From the NCBI GenBank assembly GCA_903930515.1, contig CAIYYW010000374.1, forward strand, positions 1 to 7,838: 7,838 bases of DNA, read 5' to 3'. The translations under genes and the position numbers were made by a program. How positions within the stretch are numbered: the first letter of the stretch is position 1; each line of letters opens with the position of its first letter. The DNA comes from an uncultured delta proteobacterium. Lineage in GTDB: Bacteria; RBG-13-61-14; DRUE01. The notes beneath the pieces are model-generated. The model saw only the letters and a program-made list of their open reading frames with translations, was not told where the DNA came from and ran no database searches. Shown here piece after piece: positions 1 through 5,833 of this stretch.

Positions 1-72
1 AGGTAGCTCAGTAGGTAGAGCAGCGGACTGAAAATCCGCGTGTGGTCGGTTCGATTCCGTCCCTGGCCACCA
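1..72 (+). tRNA. tRNA-Phe (anticodon GAA), 5' end cut off by the window
   Basis: Reads phenylalanine codons TTC/TTT during translation. The anticodon stem GCGGA (23-27) pairs with TCCGC (35-39) around the 7-base loop CTGAAAA, placing anticodon GAA at 30-32. The T arm is GTCGG (45-49), loop TTCGATT, CCGTC (57-61), with one T-T mismatch (46/60) inside the stem. The 3' acceptor strand CCTGGCC (62-68) is followed by discriminator A69 and an encoded CCA (70-72). Its partner should read GGCCAGG; only the last AGG is present, so about four bases lie before the window. The D arm with AGCTC...GAGC is intact. Confidence 0.95.
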
Positions 73-97
73 GATTGAATCTGCAATCTCAGAAAAA

Positions 98-125
98 CCG
101 CGTGCGTCCATTTTTGCGCGGGTTT
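98..125 (+). terminator. possible weak terminator hairpin after tRNA-Phe
   Basis: CCGCG (98-102) pairs with CGCGG (117-121) across a 14-base loop that contains a T5 run; A's before the stem face T's after it. A second small inverted repeat, AGATTG/CAATCT (72-77/84-89), begins inside the CCA end. Neither is followed by a real T tract, so termination or 3'-end processing is only a suggestion. Confidence 0.25.
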
Positions 126-196
126 CCGATCCTGCTTTGAAGGAACCGTCTGATCCAACAGATTATTGTCAAATGGTTTCCTCGGAATCACGCATT

Positions 197-205
197 TGAT
201 ATACT
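197..205 (+). promoter_or_regulatory. candidate extended -10 promoter for the glycosidase operon
   Basis: TGA followed by TATACT (200-205) matches an extended -10 element (TGn + 5 of 6 bases of TATAAT). The matching -35 position (177-182, TTTCCT) is poor, as is often tolerated with an extended -10. A start of transcription near 212 would give a leader of about 75 bases before the GTG at 288. This is a by-eye consensus match only. Confidence 0.4.
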
Positions 206-287
206 TGGGAGAGTTGATGGGTTATGCAATTCCATTCAAGGCCGGGATATCGCTGAAAACCAAGAAAACTTAAACCGGGAGGCGGGC

Positions 288-2891
288 GTGAAAAAGGTAT
301 GGATGGCTGGCGTGGCGATAGTGGCGGCGATGATGCCGGGGCTGGTTTGGCCGGGGTCAGGGCAGGGGAGTATTGAAGATTTGGAGCAGGAATTCAAGAC
401 CCTGCCGATGGAGGCGAGATCCCATACCGGGCCTTTGTTTTGGCTTCACGGAGATGAAAGCCGGGCGCAGTTGGAAGGTGAATTGCAGAAGGTTCTGGAA
501 GGCGGCAACGGCACTTTCACGGCTGAGTCGCGTCCGCACATAGATTGGCTGGGCGAGGGTTGGTATCGCGACCTGGCGATCTGCCTGGAGTTTGCGAAGA
601 AGCACAAGATGACGATGTGGATCTTTGACGAGAAATGGTGGCCGAGCGGCGAGGTTGGGGGAAAGGTGCCCCAGGAATATGGGAGCAAGGTTCTGGTGGG
701 CAAAGCTATCTCCGTTAGCGGGCCGAAGCAAGTGGAACTGACGGGTTTGGGAGGCCGATTGGTCGCGGTGATCGCGGGACTGGAGAAGGACGGCGGGGTG
801 GACGGGGAGAGCCTTTTGGACCTGACCGGCAAGGTGAGCAATGGCAAGATGGGATGGGACGCTCCGGAGGGGAATTGGAGCGTGATGAATTTCAGTTGGG
901 AATACAGGGAAAAGGGGCGCGGGAATATCTTGGTGGACGGGGCGAGCCGGGACGCGGTGGAGTGGTATTTGCAGACGGTTTACCAGCCGCATTACGACCG
1001 GTTCAAGGACGACTTTGGAGAAACCATCCGGGGATTTTTTTATGATGAACCGAAGACCTTGGGCGACTGGGGAGGCGAGTTGATCCCGCTCTTGAAATCC
1101 CGGGGGGTGGACTGGAAGAAGGCGCTGGTGGGATGGAAGTTCAAGCTGGCGGGCGAGGATCAGATTGCCGCTCAGTATCAATACCAGGACGCCAAGGCAG
1201 AGGCGTGGGGCAAAACCCTTTACGGAGGCATCTCGCAGTGGTGCCGGGCGCATAAGGTGGTTTCAATCGGGCATTTCCTGGAGCACAACCGCGAGTATCT
1301 CAGGCAGGACTTGTGCGCCGGGAATATGTTCCAACTAATGAAATACACGGATATGGGCGGGATTGACCTGGTCTTTAAGCAGCTTATGCCCGGGGAGCGG
1401 CCCATGGGAATTTACCAGATCGCCAAGCTGGGCAGTTCCATTTCTCATATTTACGGAAAGCAGGACGACCTCGCGATGGTGGAGATTTTCGGGGCGCGCG
1501 GCCAGGCCCTTCCCTACCCGGAAATGAAGTGGCTGACCGACCATACTCAGGTCAGGGGGGTGAACTTTTTTATCCCGCATTCGTTCAACCCGCGCGCTCC
1601 CTATGACCGCGATTGCCCCCCGTATTTTTACAACGGCGGATTTGAGCCGCGCTTTCCGCTCTACCGGGTGTTCGCGGACTATTTGAGCCGGCTGAGTTTG
1701 ATCTTGACCGGAGGCCGTCATATCGCGCCGGTGGCTCTGCTGTTTATCGGCAACAGCGCGCATGTCGGGAAGGCGGTTCCGCCCGAGGAGATGACGACCG
1801 CGCTGCAGGACGCGCTCTTTGACCTGGATTGGATGCCTTATGATGTTTTTGAGCGAGACACCCGGCTCGCGGGCAAGGAGATCAAACTGTTCGGAGAGAG
1901 TTATAAAGTTTTGGTGGTTCCTCCGGTGGAGGTGATTCCATATCGGACATTGGAGAAGGCCATGGAATTTTTGGATCTGGGCGGCGTGGTGGTCGGGTAT
2001 GGCTTTTTGCCAGGCAAGTCGGCGACCCTGGGCAAGACCGGCAAGGAGATCGCGGAGTTGACCAATGCGATCTGGGGAGCGGAAGCTAAGCCGGGATTGA
2101 CCGCGAAGAAGACCAATGTCCTGGGTGGGCGATCCTATTTTCTGGCCGAGAAGCCGACCCCGGAGGAGATCCAGCGGGTTTTGACCGGAGACGCCGGAAT
2201 CCACCCGACCCTGGAGGTGGTTGAAGGAAAAACAGGCCATTGGCTGCATATCCTGCACCGGGTGAAAGAAGGCCGGGACATTTTTTTCATTGCCAACCAG
2301 AACCTGGCCAAAGGGCCGCGCCCTTTCAAGTTCCGGGTCACGGCTATGGGCGAGCCTGAATGCTGGGACGCGATGAGGAACGAGATTACCGCGGTGGAAT
2401 ATAGGCGGCTGGGCAAGGATCAGGTGGAGATCAGCCTGACCCTGGAGCCTGATGAGAGCGTGCTCTTGGTGTTCAATCCGGAGAAGCGAATGCTGCCGAT
2501 GAGGCTTGATTCCGGGGCCCGGCCCGCAAGAGAGATTATGGTTGAGCGGGACCTGAGCGGCAACGAATCGCCTTTGCCCAAGATCAATTGGCGGGCTTGG
2601 TTGAAGGCAAAGTGGAAAATCACCCTGAGTCCGGTCAAGGCCGACCCGTTCAACGGAACAGCCGAATTACCGGGGGAGGTTGATTTGGACAAGGCGCGGA
2701 TATATCTGGTATGCGACGAGATTGCGCCGGAAGAGGCGGCCCGGGTGACGGTGAACGGACTTGATGCCGGCGGGTTCATTGAGAAGCCCCTGCGCCTGGA
2801 AGTGACGAAATATCTGAAGCCCGGGGAGAACACGATCCGGATTGAGCCGTTTGCGCCGAACCGGGCGATTCTCGCGGTATTTAAGGAATAG
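288..2891 (+). CDS. secreted GH106-like glycoside hydrolase (alpha-L-rhamnosidase type)
   Basis: Probably hydrolyses alpha-L-rhamnosyl or a related deoxy-sugar linkage in polysaccharides outside the cytoplasm. Residues 1 to about 26 form a signal peptide (KK, hydrophobic core, cleavage near GSGQG). The N-terminal catalytic part has family-like landmarks: the early LFWLHGDES stretch, RPHIDWLG near 82, WWPSGEVGG at 117-125, FYDEP with acidic pair D253/E254, VSIGHFLEH near 325-333, MVEIFGARG with E399, and GVNFFIPHSF with H431. E254 and E399 are my candidates for catalytic acids by position, not proven. Then follow a Rossmann-like region (about 480-600) and C-terminal beta-rich segments, the last (about 780-867) resembling a galactose-binding-type sandwich. 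At 867 aa it is shorter than many GH106 enzymes (about 1000 or more). GTG start is set by GGGAGG at 277-282, five bases upstream. The next gene follows after 114 bases on the same strand. Third positions are G-rich, unlike the AAA gene. The exact substrate is not readable; other clan-related glycosidase families are possible. Confidence 0.72.
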   Translation: MKKVWMAGVAIVAAMMPGLVWPGSGQGSIEDLEQEFKTLPMEARSHTGPLFWLHGDESRAQLEGELQKVLEGGNGTFTAESRPHIDWLGEGWYRDLAICLEFAKKHKMTMWIFDEKWWPSGEVGGKVPQEYGSKVLVGKAISVSGPKQVELTGLGGRLVAVIAGLEKDGGVDGESLLDLTGKVSNGKMGWDAPEGNWSVMNFSWEYREKGRGNILVDGASRDAVEWYLQTVYQPHYDRFKDDFGETIRGFFYDEPKTLGDWGGELIPLLKSRGVDWKKALVGWKFKLAGEDQIAAQYQYQDAKAEAWGKTLYGGISQWCRAHKVVSIGHFLEHNREYLRQDLCAGNMFQLMKYTDMGGIDLVFKQLMPGERPMGIYQIAKLGSSISHIYGKQDDLAMVEIFGARGQALPYPEMKWLTDHTQVRGVNFFIPHSFNPRAPYDRDCPPYFYNGGFEPRFPLYRVFADYLSRLSLILTGGRHIAPVALLFIGNSAHVGKAVPPEEMTTALQDALFDLDWMPYDVFERDTRLAGKEIKLFGESYKVLVVPPVEVIPYRTLEKAMEFLDLGGVVVGYGFLPGKSATLGKTGKEIAELTNAIWGAEAKPGLTAKKTNVLGGRSYFLAEKPTPEEIQRVLTGDAGIHPTLEVVEGKTGHWLHILHRVKEGRDIFFIANQNLAKGPRPFKFRVTAMGEPECWDAMRNEITAVEYRRLGKDQVEISLTLEPDESVLLVFNPEKRMLPMRLDSGARPAREIMVERDLSGNESPLPKINWRAWLKAKWKITLSPVKADPFNGTAELPGEVDLDKARIYLVCDEIAPEEAARVTVNGLDAGGFIEKPLRLEVTKYLKPGENTIRIEPFAPNRAILAVFKE

Positions 2892-3005
2892 GCGGCTGAC
2901 TTTTTTGACGCGCATCCAGAACGGACAAGATGAGGTTTACTACAAGATGAAAATAACATAGAATGCTTGATAGACCGGGTCAAAGAATTGTCAGGAAGGG
3001 GAGCG

Positions 3006-4556
3006 ATGAAGAAAAAGGAAAAGCTTTTGCAGGGCAATTTTAATGCCGTAAACCGGAGGCGATTTATCCTGGCGGGATGCGCGGCCTGCGCCGGCGCCGC
3101 GGTTCCCAAAATGATGCGGCCTGCGGAGAGCCGCGGCAAAATGCGGATCCGGGTGGTATATGCTTTGTCCGCGGTGAAGCAGGCAACGCCGGACTGGCCG
3201 AATCTGGGTTTTGATTTCGCGCCGGTGATGGAAAAGATCAACAACACACTCGCCAATGCCTTTCCGGAGATGGAGTTCCTTCCCGTTACCTCTATCGGAC
3301 CGCTGGGAGCGAACAACCCCCTGTTCCGGGACAGCCTATCCCATATTGACGGCTATATTATTTATCAGATGAACAGCGCCGCCTGGAACCTGGTGCCGGA
3401 AAGCATCGCGGCCACCGGCAAGCCCATACTCTTTACGCGATTCCAATACGGCGGCACCGGCGGGTTTTTGGTTCACAATGCCATATTCCTGCACAGTCAT
3501 TCCCGCAATGTGGGATTTGTCGCCTCGTCCAATCTGGATGATCTCCTGGCCGCGGTTAAATGTTTTAGGGATGTGAAAGCAGGCGGTTCCGCCTCGGATT
3601 TCGGGGCCGCGGTCGCGCGGGTCCGGAAAGAGCGGACGCCCGGTCCGGGGGATCTATCCTGTATCCCGGATCCGGTGACGGCGAATTCCGCCGAGGAATG
3701 TTTGCGACAAGTAAAGCAGTCAAAGATTCTCGCGGTGGGTTATCCCGGGGTGTCCTTAATGGGGGTCATTCCCAGCCGGAAACTCTTGTTCGGCGAACTA
3801 AACAAGAGTTATCAAGCCGCGGACAAGGATGAAGCCCGCGCGGTTGCAACCCAATGGCAGGAAGCCGCCCAGAGCGTGGAAGGCGTTTCCTCGGAGACCC
3901 TTGAGCGTTCAGCCGCTATGTATCTGGGGATGAAGGATTTGCTGAAAAAATATCAGGCCGACGCCATTACCATCAATTGCCTGGTCGGATTCTATGGCGG
4001 GATGATCCCGGCCTATCCCTGTCTGGGGTTCCATCAGCTTTGCAATGACGGCCTGGTGGGTGCGTGCGAGTGCGATGTCCGGTCTGCCGCGACTATGATT
4101 ATGGTCAGCGCCTTGACCCGAGGCCGGCCCGGATACATCTCCGACCCGGAGTTGGACACCTCCAAACGCCGGATCATTTACACCCACTGCGTTGCGTCCA
4201 ACCGTCCGTTCGGGCCGCAAGGCCCGGCGAACCCGTTCCAGATCCTGACCCACTCGGAGGATCGCAAAGGCGCGTCGGTTCGGTCCCTCCTGCCCTCAGG
4301 ATATATCACCACCACCCTGGAATTTTCTCCGGAGCGGAAACAAATACTGTTCCACCAGGCCAAGACCGTCGGAAACGATCCGGATGACCGGGCCTGCCGG
4401 ACCAAGCTGGTGGCCGAGCCGATGGGGGATTGTGAGAAGCTTTTCTCGATGTGGGACAAATGGGGATGGCATCGGGTAACGGTTTACGGAGATCTGAAAG
4501 AGCCCGTTTTCGCCCTGGCCGACGCGATGGGCTATGAAGTGGTGCTTGAGGCATAA
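3006..4556 (+). CDS. Tat-signal protein with L-fucose/L-arabinose isomerase-like fold
   Basis: A 516-aa protein related to the FucI/AraA sugar-isomerase superfamily, which uses a divalent metal (usually Mn2+) for aldose-ketose conversion. Here it is apparently exported. The N-terminus holds a twin-arginine motif N16-R-R-R-F-I-L followed by a short Ala/Cys/Gly-rich hydrophobic stretch (about 22-34). The mature part starts with an alpha/beta domain (about 45-190), then the isomerase middle and C-terminal part. Superfamily-like features are a Cys/Gly/Pro-rich stretch around 325-345, CECD at 354-357 (E355 and D357 plausible metal ligands), the SDPELD acidic turn near 379-384 and YTHC with H394. 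The ATG at 3006 is preferred over the upstream in-frame TTG at 2967 because the purine-rich site 2993-3003 lies just before it and because this places the Tat motif close to the N-terminus. The neighbouring glycosidase suggests extracytoplasmic sugar processing. Catalysis is unproven; it could be a sugar-binding or otherwise repurposed relative. Confidence 0.72.
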   Translation: MKKKEKLLQGNFNAVNRRRFILAGCAACAGAAVPKMMRPAESRGKMRIRVVYALSAVKQATPDWPNLGFDFAPVMEKINNTLANAFPEMEFLPVTSIGPLGANNPLFRDSLSHIDGYIIYQMNSAAWNLVPESIAATGKPILFTRFQYGGTGGFLVHNAIFLHSHSRNVGFVASSNLDDLLAAVKCFRDVKAGGSASDFGAAVARVRKERTPGPGDLSCIPDPVTANSAEECLRQVKQSKILAVGYPGVSLMGVIPSRKLLFGELNKSYQAADKDEARAVATQWQEAAQSVEGVSSETLERSAAMYLGMKDLLKKYQADAITINCLVGFYGGMIPAYPCLGFHQLCNDGLVGACECDVRSAATMIMVSALTRGRPGYISDPELDTSKRRIIYTHCVASNRPFGPQGPANPFQILTHSEDRKGASVRSLLPSGYITTTLEFSPERKQILFHQAKTVGNDPDDRACRTKLVAEPMGDCEKLFSMWDKWGWHRVTVYGDLKEPVFALADAMGYEVVLEA

Positions 4557-4558
4557 CC

Positions 4559-4588
4559 GACCGGGTTCCGGTCAAGCCGGAATTGACC
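4559..4588. terminator. cluster of three overlapping hairpins between convergent genes
   Basis: Three mutually exclusive perfect 6-bp stems share the same 30 bases: GACCGG/CCGGTC (4559-4564 with 4568-4573, 3-base loop), TTCCGG/CCGGAA (4566-4571 with 4577-4582, 5-base loop) and GGTCAA/TTGACC (4570-4575 with 4583-4588, 7-base loop). The cluster begins two bases after the stop codon at 4556 and lies before the end of the convergent gene at 4619. A bidirectional terminator or 3'-end stabiliser is plausible, but no T tract follows on either strand. Confidence 0.4.
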
Positions 4589-4618
4589 ATTCCCAATGCG
4601 AGCGCGTTCCAGGCCGGA

Positions 4619-4963
4619 TTACGGCAACTGCTCTGCGCCGCGGCTCCGGTTAGGTTTCTTTGCCAGTTCCGCTTTAATTATCCGCGTTTTTATCCCCGAT
4701 ACCCGGCTGAAGAACAGCACGCTCAAGCCGTGCATGCTCACGCCGATCCCCCAGAACATCGCCGGCCATTTTACCCACAGATACCCGTCCGACAATTGGG
4801 CGTTGACGGCATAGAGCAAGACCATAACCACCGCATAGACCGCCAGGTGATAAAAAAATGTAAGTTTCATCCAGGCGCCTGCGCGCGCCCTTCTATATGC
4901 CTTCCGCTCCGACCGACTCCTGCTGCGATCGTTTTTGGTCTCCGGGTTTTTCTCGTTTTCCAT
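4619..4963 (-). CDS. small 2TM-domain membrane protein
   Basis: A 114-aa protein matching the bacterial 2TM domain pattern: a basic, Arg-rich cytoplasmic N-terminus (10-33), then FFYHLAVYAVVMVLLYAVN as the first membrane helix (about 36-54), a short loop ending in LWVKWPAMFWGIG that leads into the second helix (about 65-86), and a basic tail. The conserved His in the first helix (H39), the W-x-x-W-P turn (63-67) and the SMHG His (H78) are typical. In other bacteria this domain occurs alone or attached to histidine kinases and regulators; its function is unknown. AAGGAG at 4975-4970 (minus strand) is six bases before the ATG. It follows the HTH gene by 57 bases and is probably co-transcribed with it. 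Confidence 0.8.
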   Translation of the reverse strand: MENEKNPETKNDRSRSRSERKAYRRARAGAWMKLTFFYHLAVYAVVMVLLYAVNAQLSDGYLWVKWPAMFWGIGVSMHGLSVLFFSRVSGIKTRIIKAELAKKPNRSRGAEQLP

Positions 4964-4984
4964 CTTATGCTCCTTTTCTAAAAA

Positions 4985-5006
4985 TTACCTGGTACATCGT
5001 TACCTG
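4985..5006 (-). repeat. short direct repeat between the HTH and 2TM genes
   Basis: TTACCTG occurs at 4985-4991 and 5000-5006 (CAGGTAA on the coding minus strand), 15 bases apart start to start, just upstream of the ribosome site of the 2TM gene. It may be an operator or coincidence; seven bases is short. Confidence 0.2.
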
Positions 5007-5020
5007 CCCCTGATTCCCGA

Positions 5021-5293
5021 CTATTCTATTTCCTGGTCAAGCTTGGCTTTCTCTTCCGACGGGTGCTGCGGTTCCGGCATTCGGCTGCGCTCGTAAAGCC
5101 AGGCCTCTATGACATCAGGGGCAAACCGGATAATCCGCTTCCCGCCGGACACCCCCAAGTTTATGTATGGGATATGGTCTTCCTTAACCCATTGGTGGAT
5201 GGTATTGCGCGAAACCCCGAAATAGTGGGCAACCCATTTAACATTTTTCAACGACCCTTTTACCTTCCCCTTTTCGTCCGTTTCAATACCCAT
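5021..5293 (-). CDS. excisionase/MerR-type helix-turn-helix DNA-binding protein
   Basis: A 90-aa putative DNA-binding protein. Residues about 17-38 form a helix-turn-helix (VKWVAHYFGVSRNTIHQWV), followed by the characteristic HIPYINLGVSGGKRIIRF wing and a helix DVIEAWL, as in HTH_17/excisionase-family and MerR-like winged HTH proteins. The tail is acidic and Pro/Glu-rich. Two in-frame ATGs exist, at 5299 and 5293. AAAGGGG (5306-5300) abuts the first with no spacing but sits six bases from the second, so 5293 is the better start. Such proteins are phage excisionases, plasmid control factors or plain repressors; no integrase lies in this window, so a regulator role is at least as likely. It is transcribed from the promoter at 5370-5343 together with the 2TM gene. 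Confidence 0.8.
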   Translation of the reverse strand: MGIETDEKGKVKGSLKNVKWVAHYFGVSRNTIHQWVKEDHIPYINLGVSGGKRIIRFAPDVIEAWLYERSRMPEPQHPSEEKAKLDQEIE

Positions 5294-5342
5294 CTTCATC
5301 CCCTTTATAGTTTTAGTAACCTTCTTTATCGTTTATGCCCAA

Positions 5343-5370
5343 ATAATAACATATTATAACGATTTGTCAA
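5343..5370 (-). promoter_or_regulatory. sigma70-type promoter of the HTH-2TM operon, with palindrome on the -10
   Basis: On the minus strand a perfect -35 TTGACA (5370-5365), a 16-base spacer and -10 TATTAT (5348-5343) preceded by TGT form a strong extended promoter. Transcription would begin near 5336, about 43 bases before the preferred ATG. The perfect inverted repeat ATAATA-aca-TATTAT (5343-5357) covers the -10 and its extension, so a dimeric repressor, possibly the HTH protein itself, could block the promoter. The palindrome is AT-only in its arms and may be chance. Confidence 0.65.
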
Positions 5371-5480
5371 GCTTTTTATTGAATTTTATCTTCGGATTTA
5401 TCCAACTACCTGATTTTTAAGGGAGAACGCATAGAAAATTATTTTAAAACCACAACCACACTACAATTGAATGTGCAAGC

Positions 5481-5559
5481 GGCTTTCCTGTCCGCCGTAG
5501 CCTTGGCGAAGGCGGAAGCCTCTTCAGGCTCGGACAATCAGTAGGCGAAGGTGGAAGGC
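5481..5559. repeat. REP-like imperfect palindrome with diverged second half-copy
   Basis: TCCGCC (5491-5496) pairs with GGCGGA (5511-5516); inside, GCC/GGC (5500-5502 with 5505-5507) could extend the fold, and outside, GGCT/AGCC (5481-5484 with 5517-5520) closes it. The right arm recurs: GGCGAAGGCGGAAGCC (5505-5520) and GGCGAAGGTGGAAGGC (5544-5559) match at 14 of 16 positions, 39 bases apart. Similar gtccgcc...ggcgga palindromes are, from memory, dispersed in several uncultured bacterial phyla. A mobile non-coding repeat is likely; copy number cannot be seen here. Confidence 0.55.
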
Positions 5560-5571
5560 GCGATACGGTTT

Positions 5572-5592
5572 ACCGTTCATCGTTGACCGTTC
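5572..5592. repeat. three-unit heptad repeat
   Basis: ACCGTTC, ATCGTTG, ACCGTTC follow one another without gaps (units 1 and 3 identical, unit 2 differing at two positions). ACGGT-tt-ACCGT (5565-5576) makes a small palindrome with the first unit. It adjoins the REP-like palindrome and may be part of the same repeat element. Confidence 0.5.
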
Positions 5593-5763
5593 CCCGCATT
5601 TCTGGTCGGTGCTTGAAGCAAAGCTCAATGTTGCGCGTTCCCGCGACAAACCCTGGTGGATCTGTTGGTACAAAGCAAATAAAATCTTCATAAAAACACT
5701 TTCCCCTTTAATTTCAGTTAGTTAGAAATGATCAAGGGCTGCTCCCTTATGACCGCCCCTGAC

Positions 5764-5809
5764 ATTGGTATCGGTTATAATCTGAGCAAGCTGGGATTGG
5801 TCCGGCTAT
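5764..5809 (+). promoter_or_regulatory. putative control region of the AAA operon: -10 TATAAT within a direct repeat
   Basis: A perfect TATAAT lies at 5776-5781, about 53 bases before the ATG at 5834, but the position 17 bases upstream (CCGCCC) is not a -35, so an activator or another sigma factor would be needed. An imperfect direct repeat surrounds it: ATTGGTATCGGTTAT (5764-5778) and ATTGGTCCGGCTAT (5796-5809), 12 matches with one gap, starting 32 bases apart, i.e. about three helical turns. This arrangement suits a regulator binding site. It is inference from pattern only. Confidence 0.35.
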
Positions 5810-5833
5810 TTTATTTTTTGGGGAGGTATAAGA

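Larger units (their letters stand above)
5371..5775. other. gene-poor spacer between divergent operons
   Basis: No convincing coding region is visible here. The left part (5371-5480) is AT-rich and featureless apart from the upstream edge of the minus-strand promoter. 5481-5559 holds a palindromic repeat and its partial copy, and 5572-5592 a heptad repeat. Further on are two small inverted repeats: ATTTC/GAAAT (5711-5715 with 5725-5729) and AAGGG-ctgct-CCCTT (5734-5748). The latter sits just upstream of the putative AAA-operon promoter. Confidence 0.6.

Noticed and set aside
357-1253. 298-codon antisense open frame inside the glycosidase gene
   Set aside because: Its product is low-complexity, Arg/Pro/Leu-rich and matches nothing I know, while the plus strand encodes a recognisable enzyme. 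The same applies to antisense frames at 1335-2258, 2420-3316 and 6452-7183.
2967-3005. Upstream TTG start for the isomerase-like gene
   Set aside because: A rare start codon without a nearby ribosome site; it would add 13 residues and push the Tat motif further in. ATG 3006 has a purine-rich site.
3066-3089. Lipobox (LAGC) in the Tat signal, suggesting a lipoprotein
   Set aside because: The cysteine lies only six residues after the arginines, too little hydrophobic core for cleavage there; a non-lipidated Tat signal is more likely.
4583-4981. 132-codon plus-strand frame opposite the 2TM gene
   Set aside because: The minus-strand 2TM protein has a recognisable domain and a good ribosome site; the plus-strand product is a Pro/Arg-rich shadow.
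1-5293. Integrated element bounded by tRNA-Phe with an excisionase
   Set aside because: No integrase is present and I see no second copy of the tRNA 3' end in the window; the genes after the tRNA are ordinary metabolic ones.
5481-5592. CRISPR array
   Set aside because: The repeats are too short, imperfect and irregularly spaced, and there are no cas genes.
5524-5691. 55-aa minus-strand frame (MKILFALYQQIHQG...) in the spacer
   Set aside because: It overlaps the heptad repeat, has a weak and distant ribosome site, and the product resembles no family I know.
5501-5725. Plus-strand open frame containing a Trp-rich stretch (DKPWWICWYK)
   Set aside because: It has no ATG or ribosome site and reads through the repeats; possibly a gene remnant, but nothing supports this.
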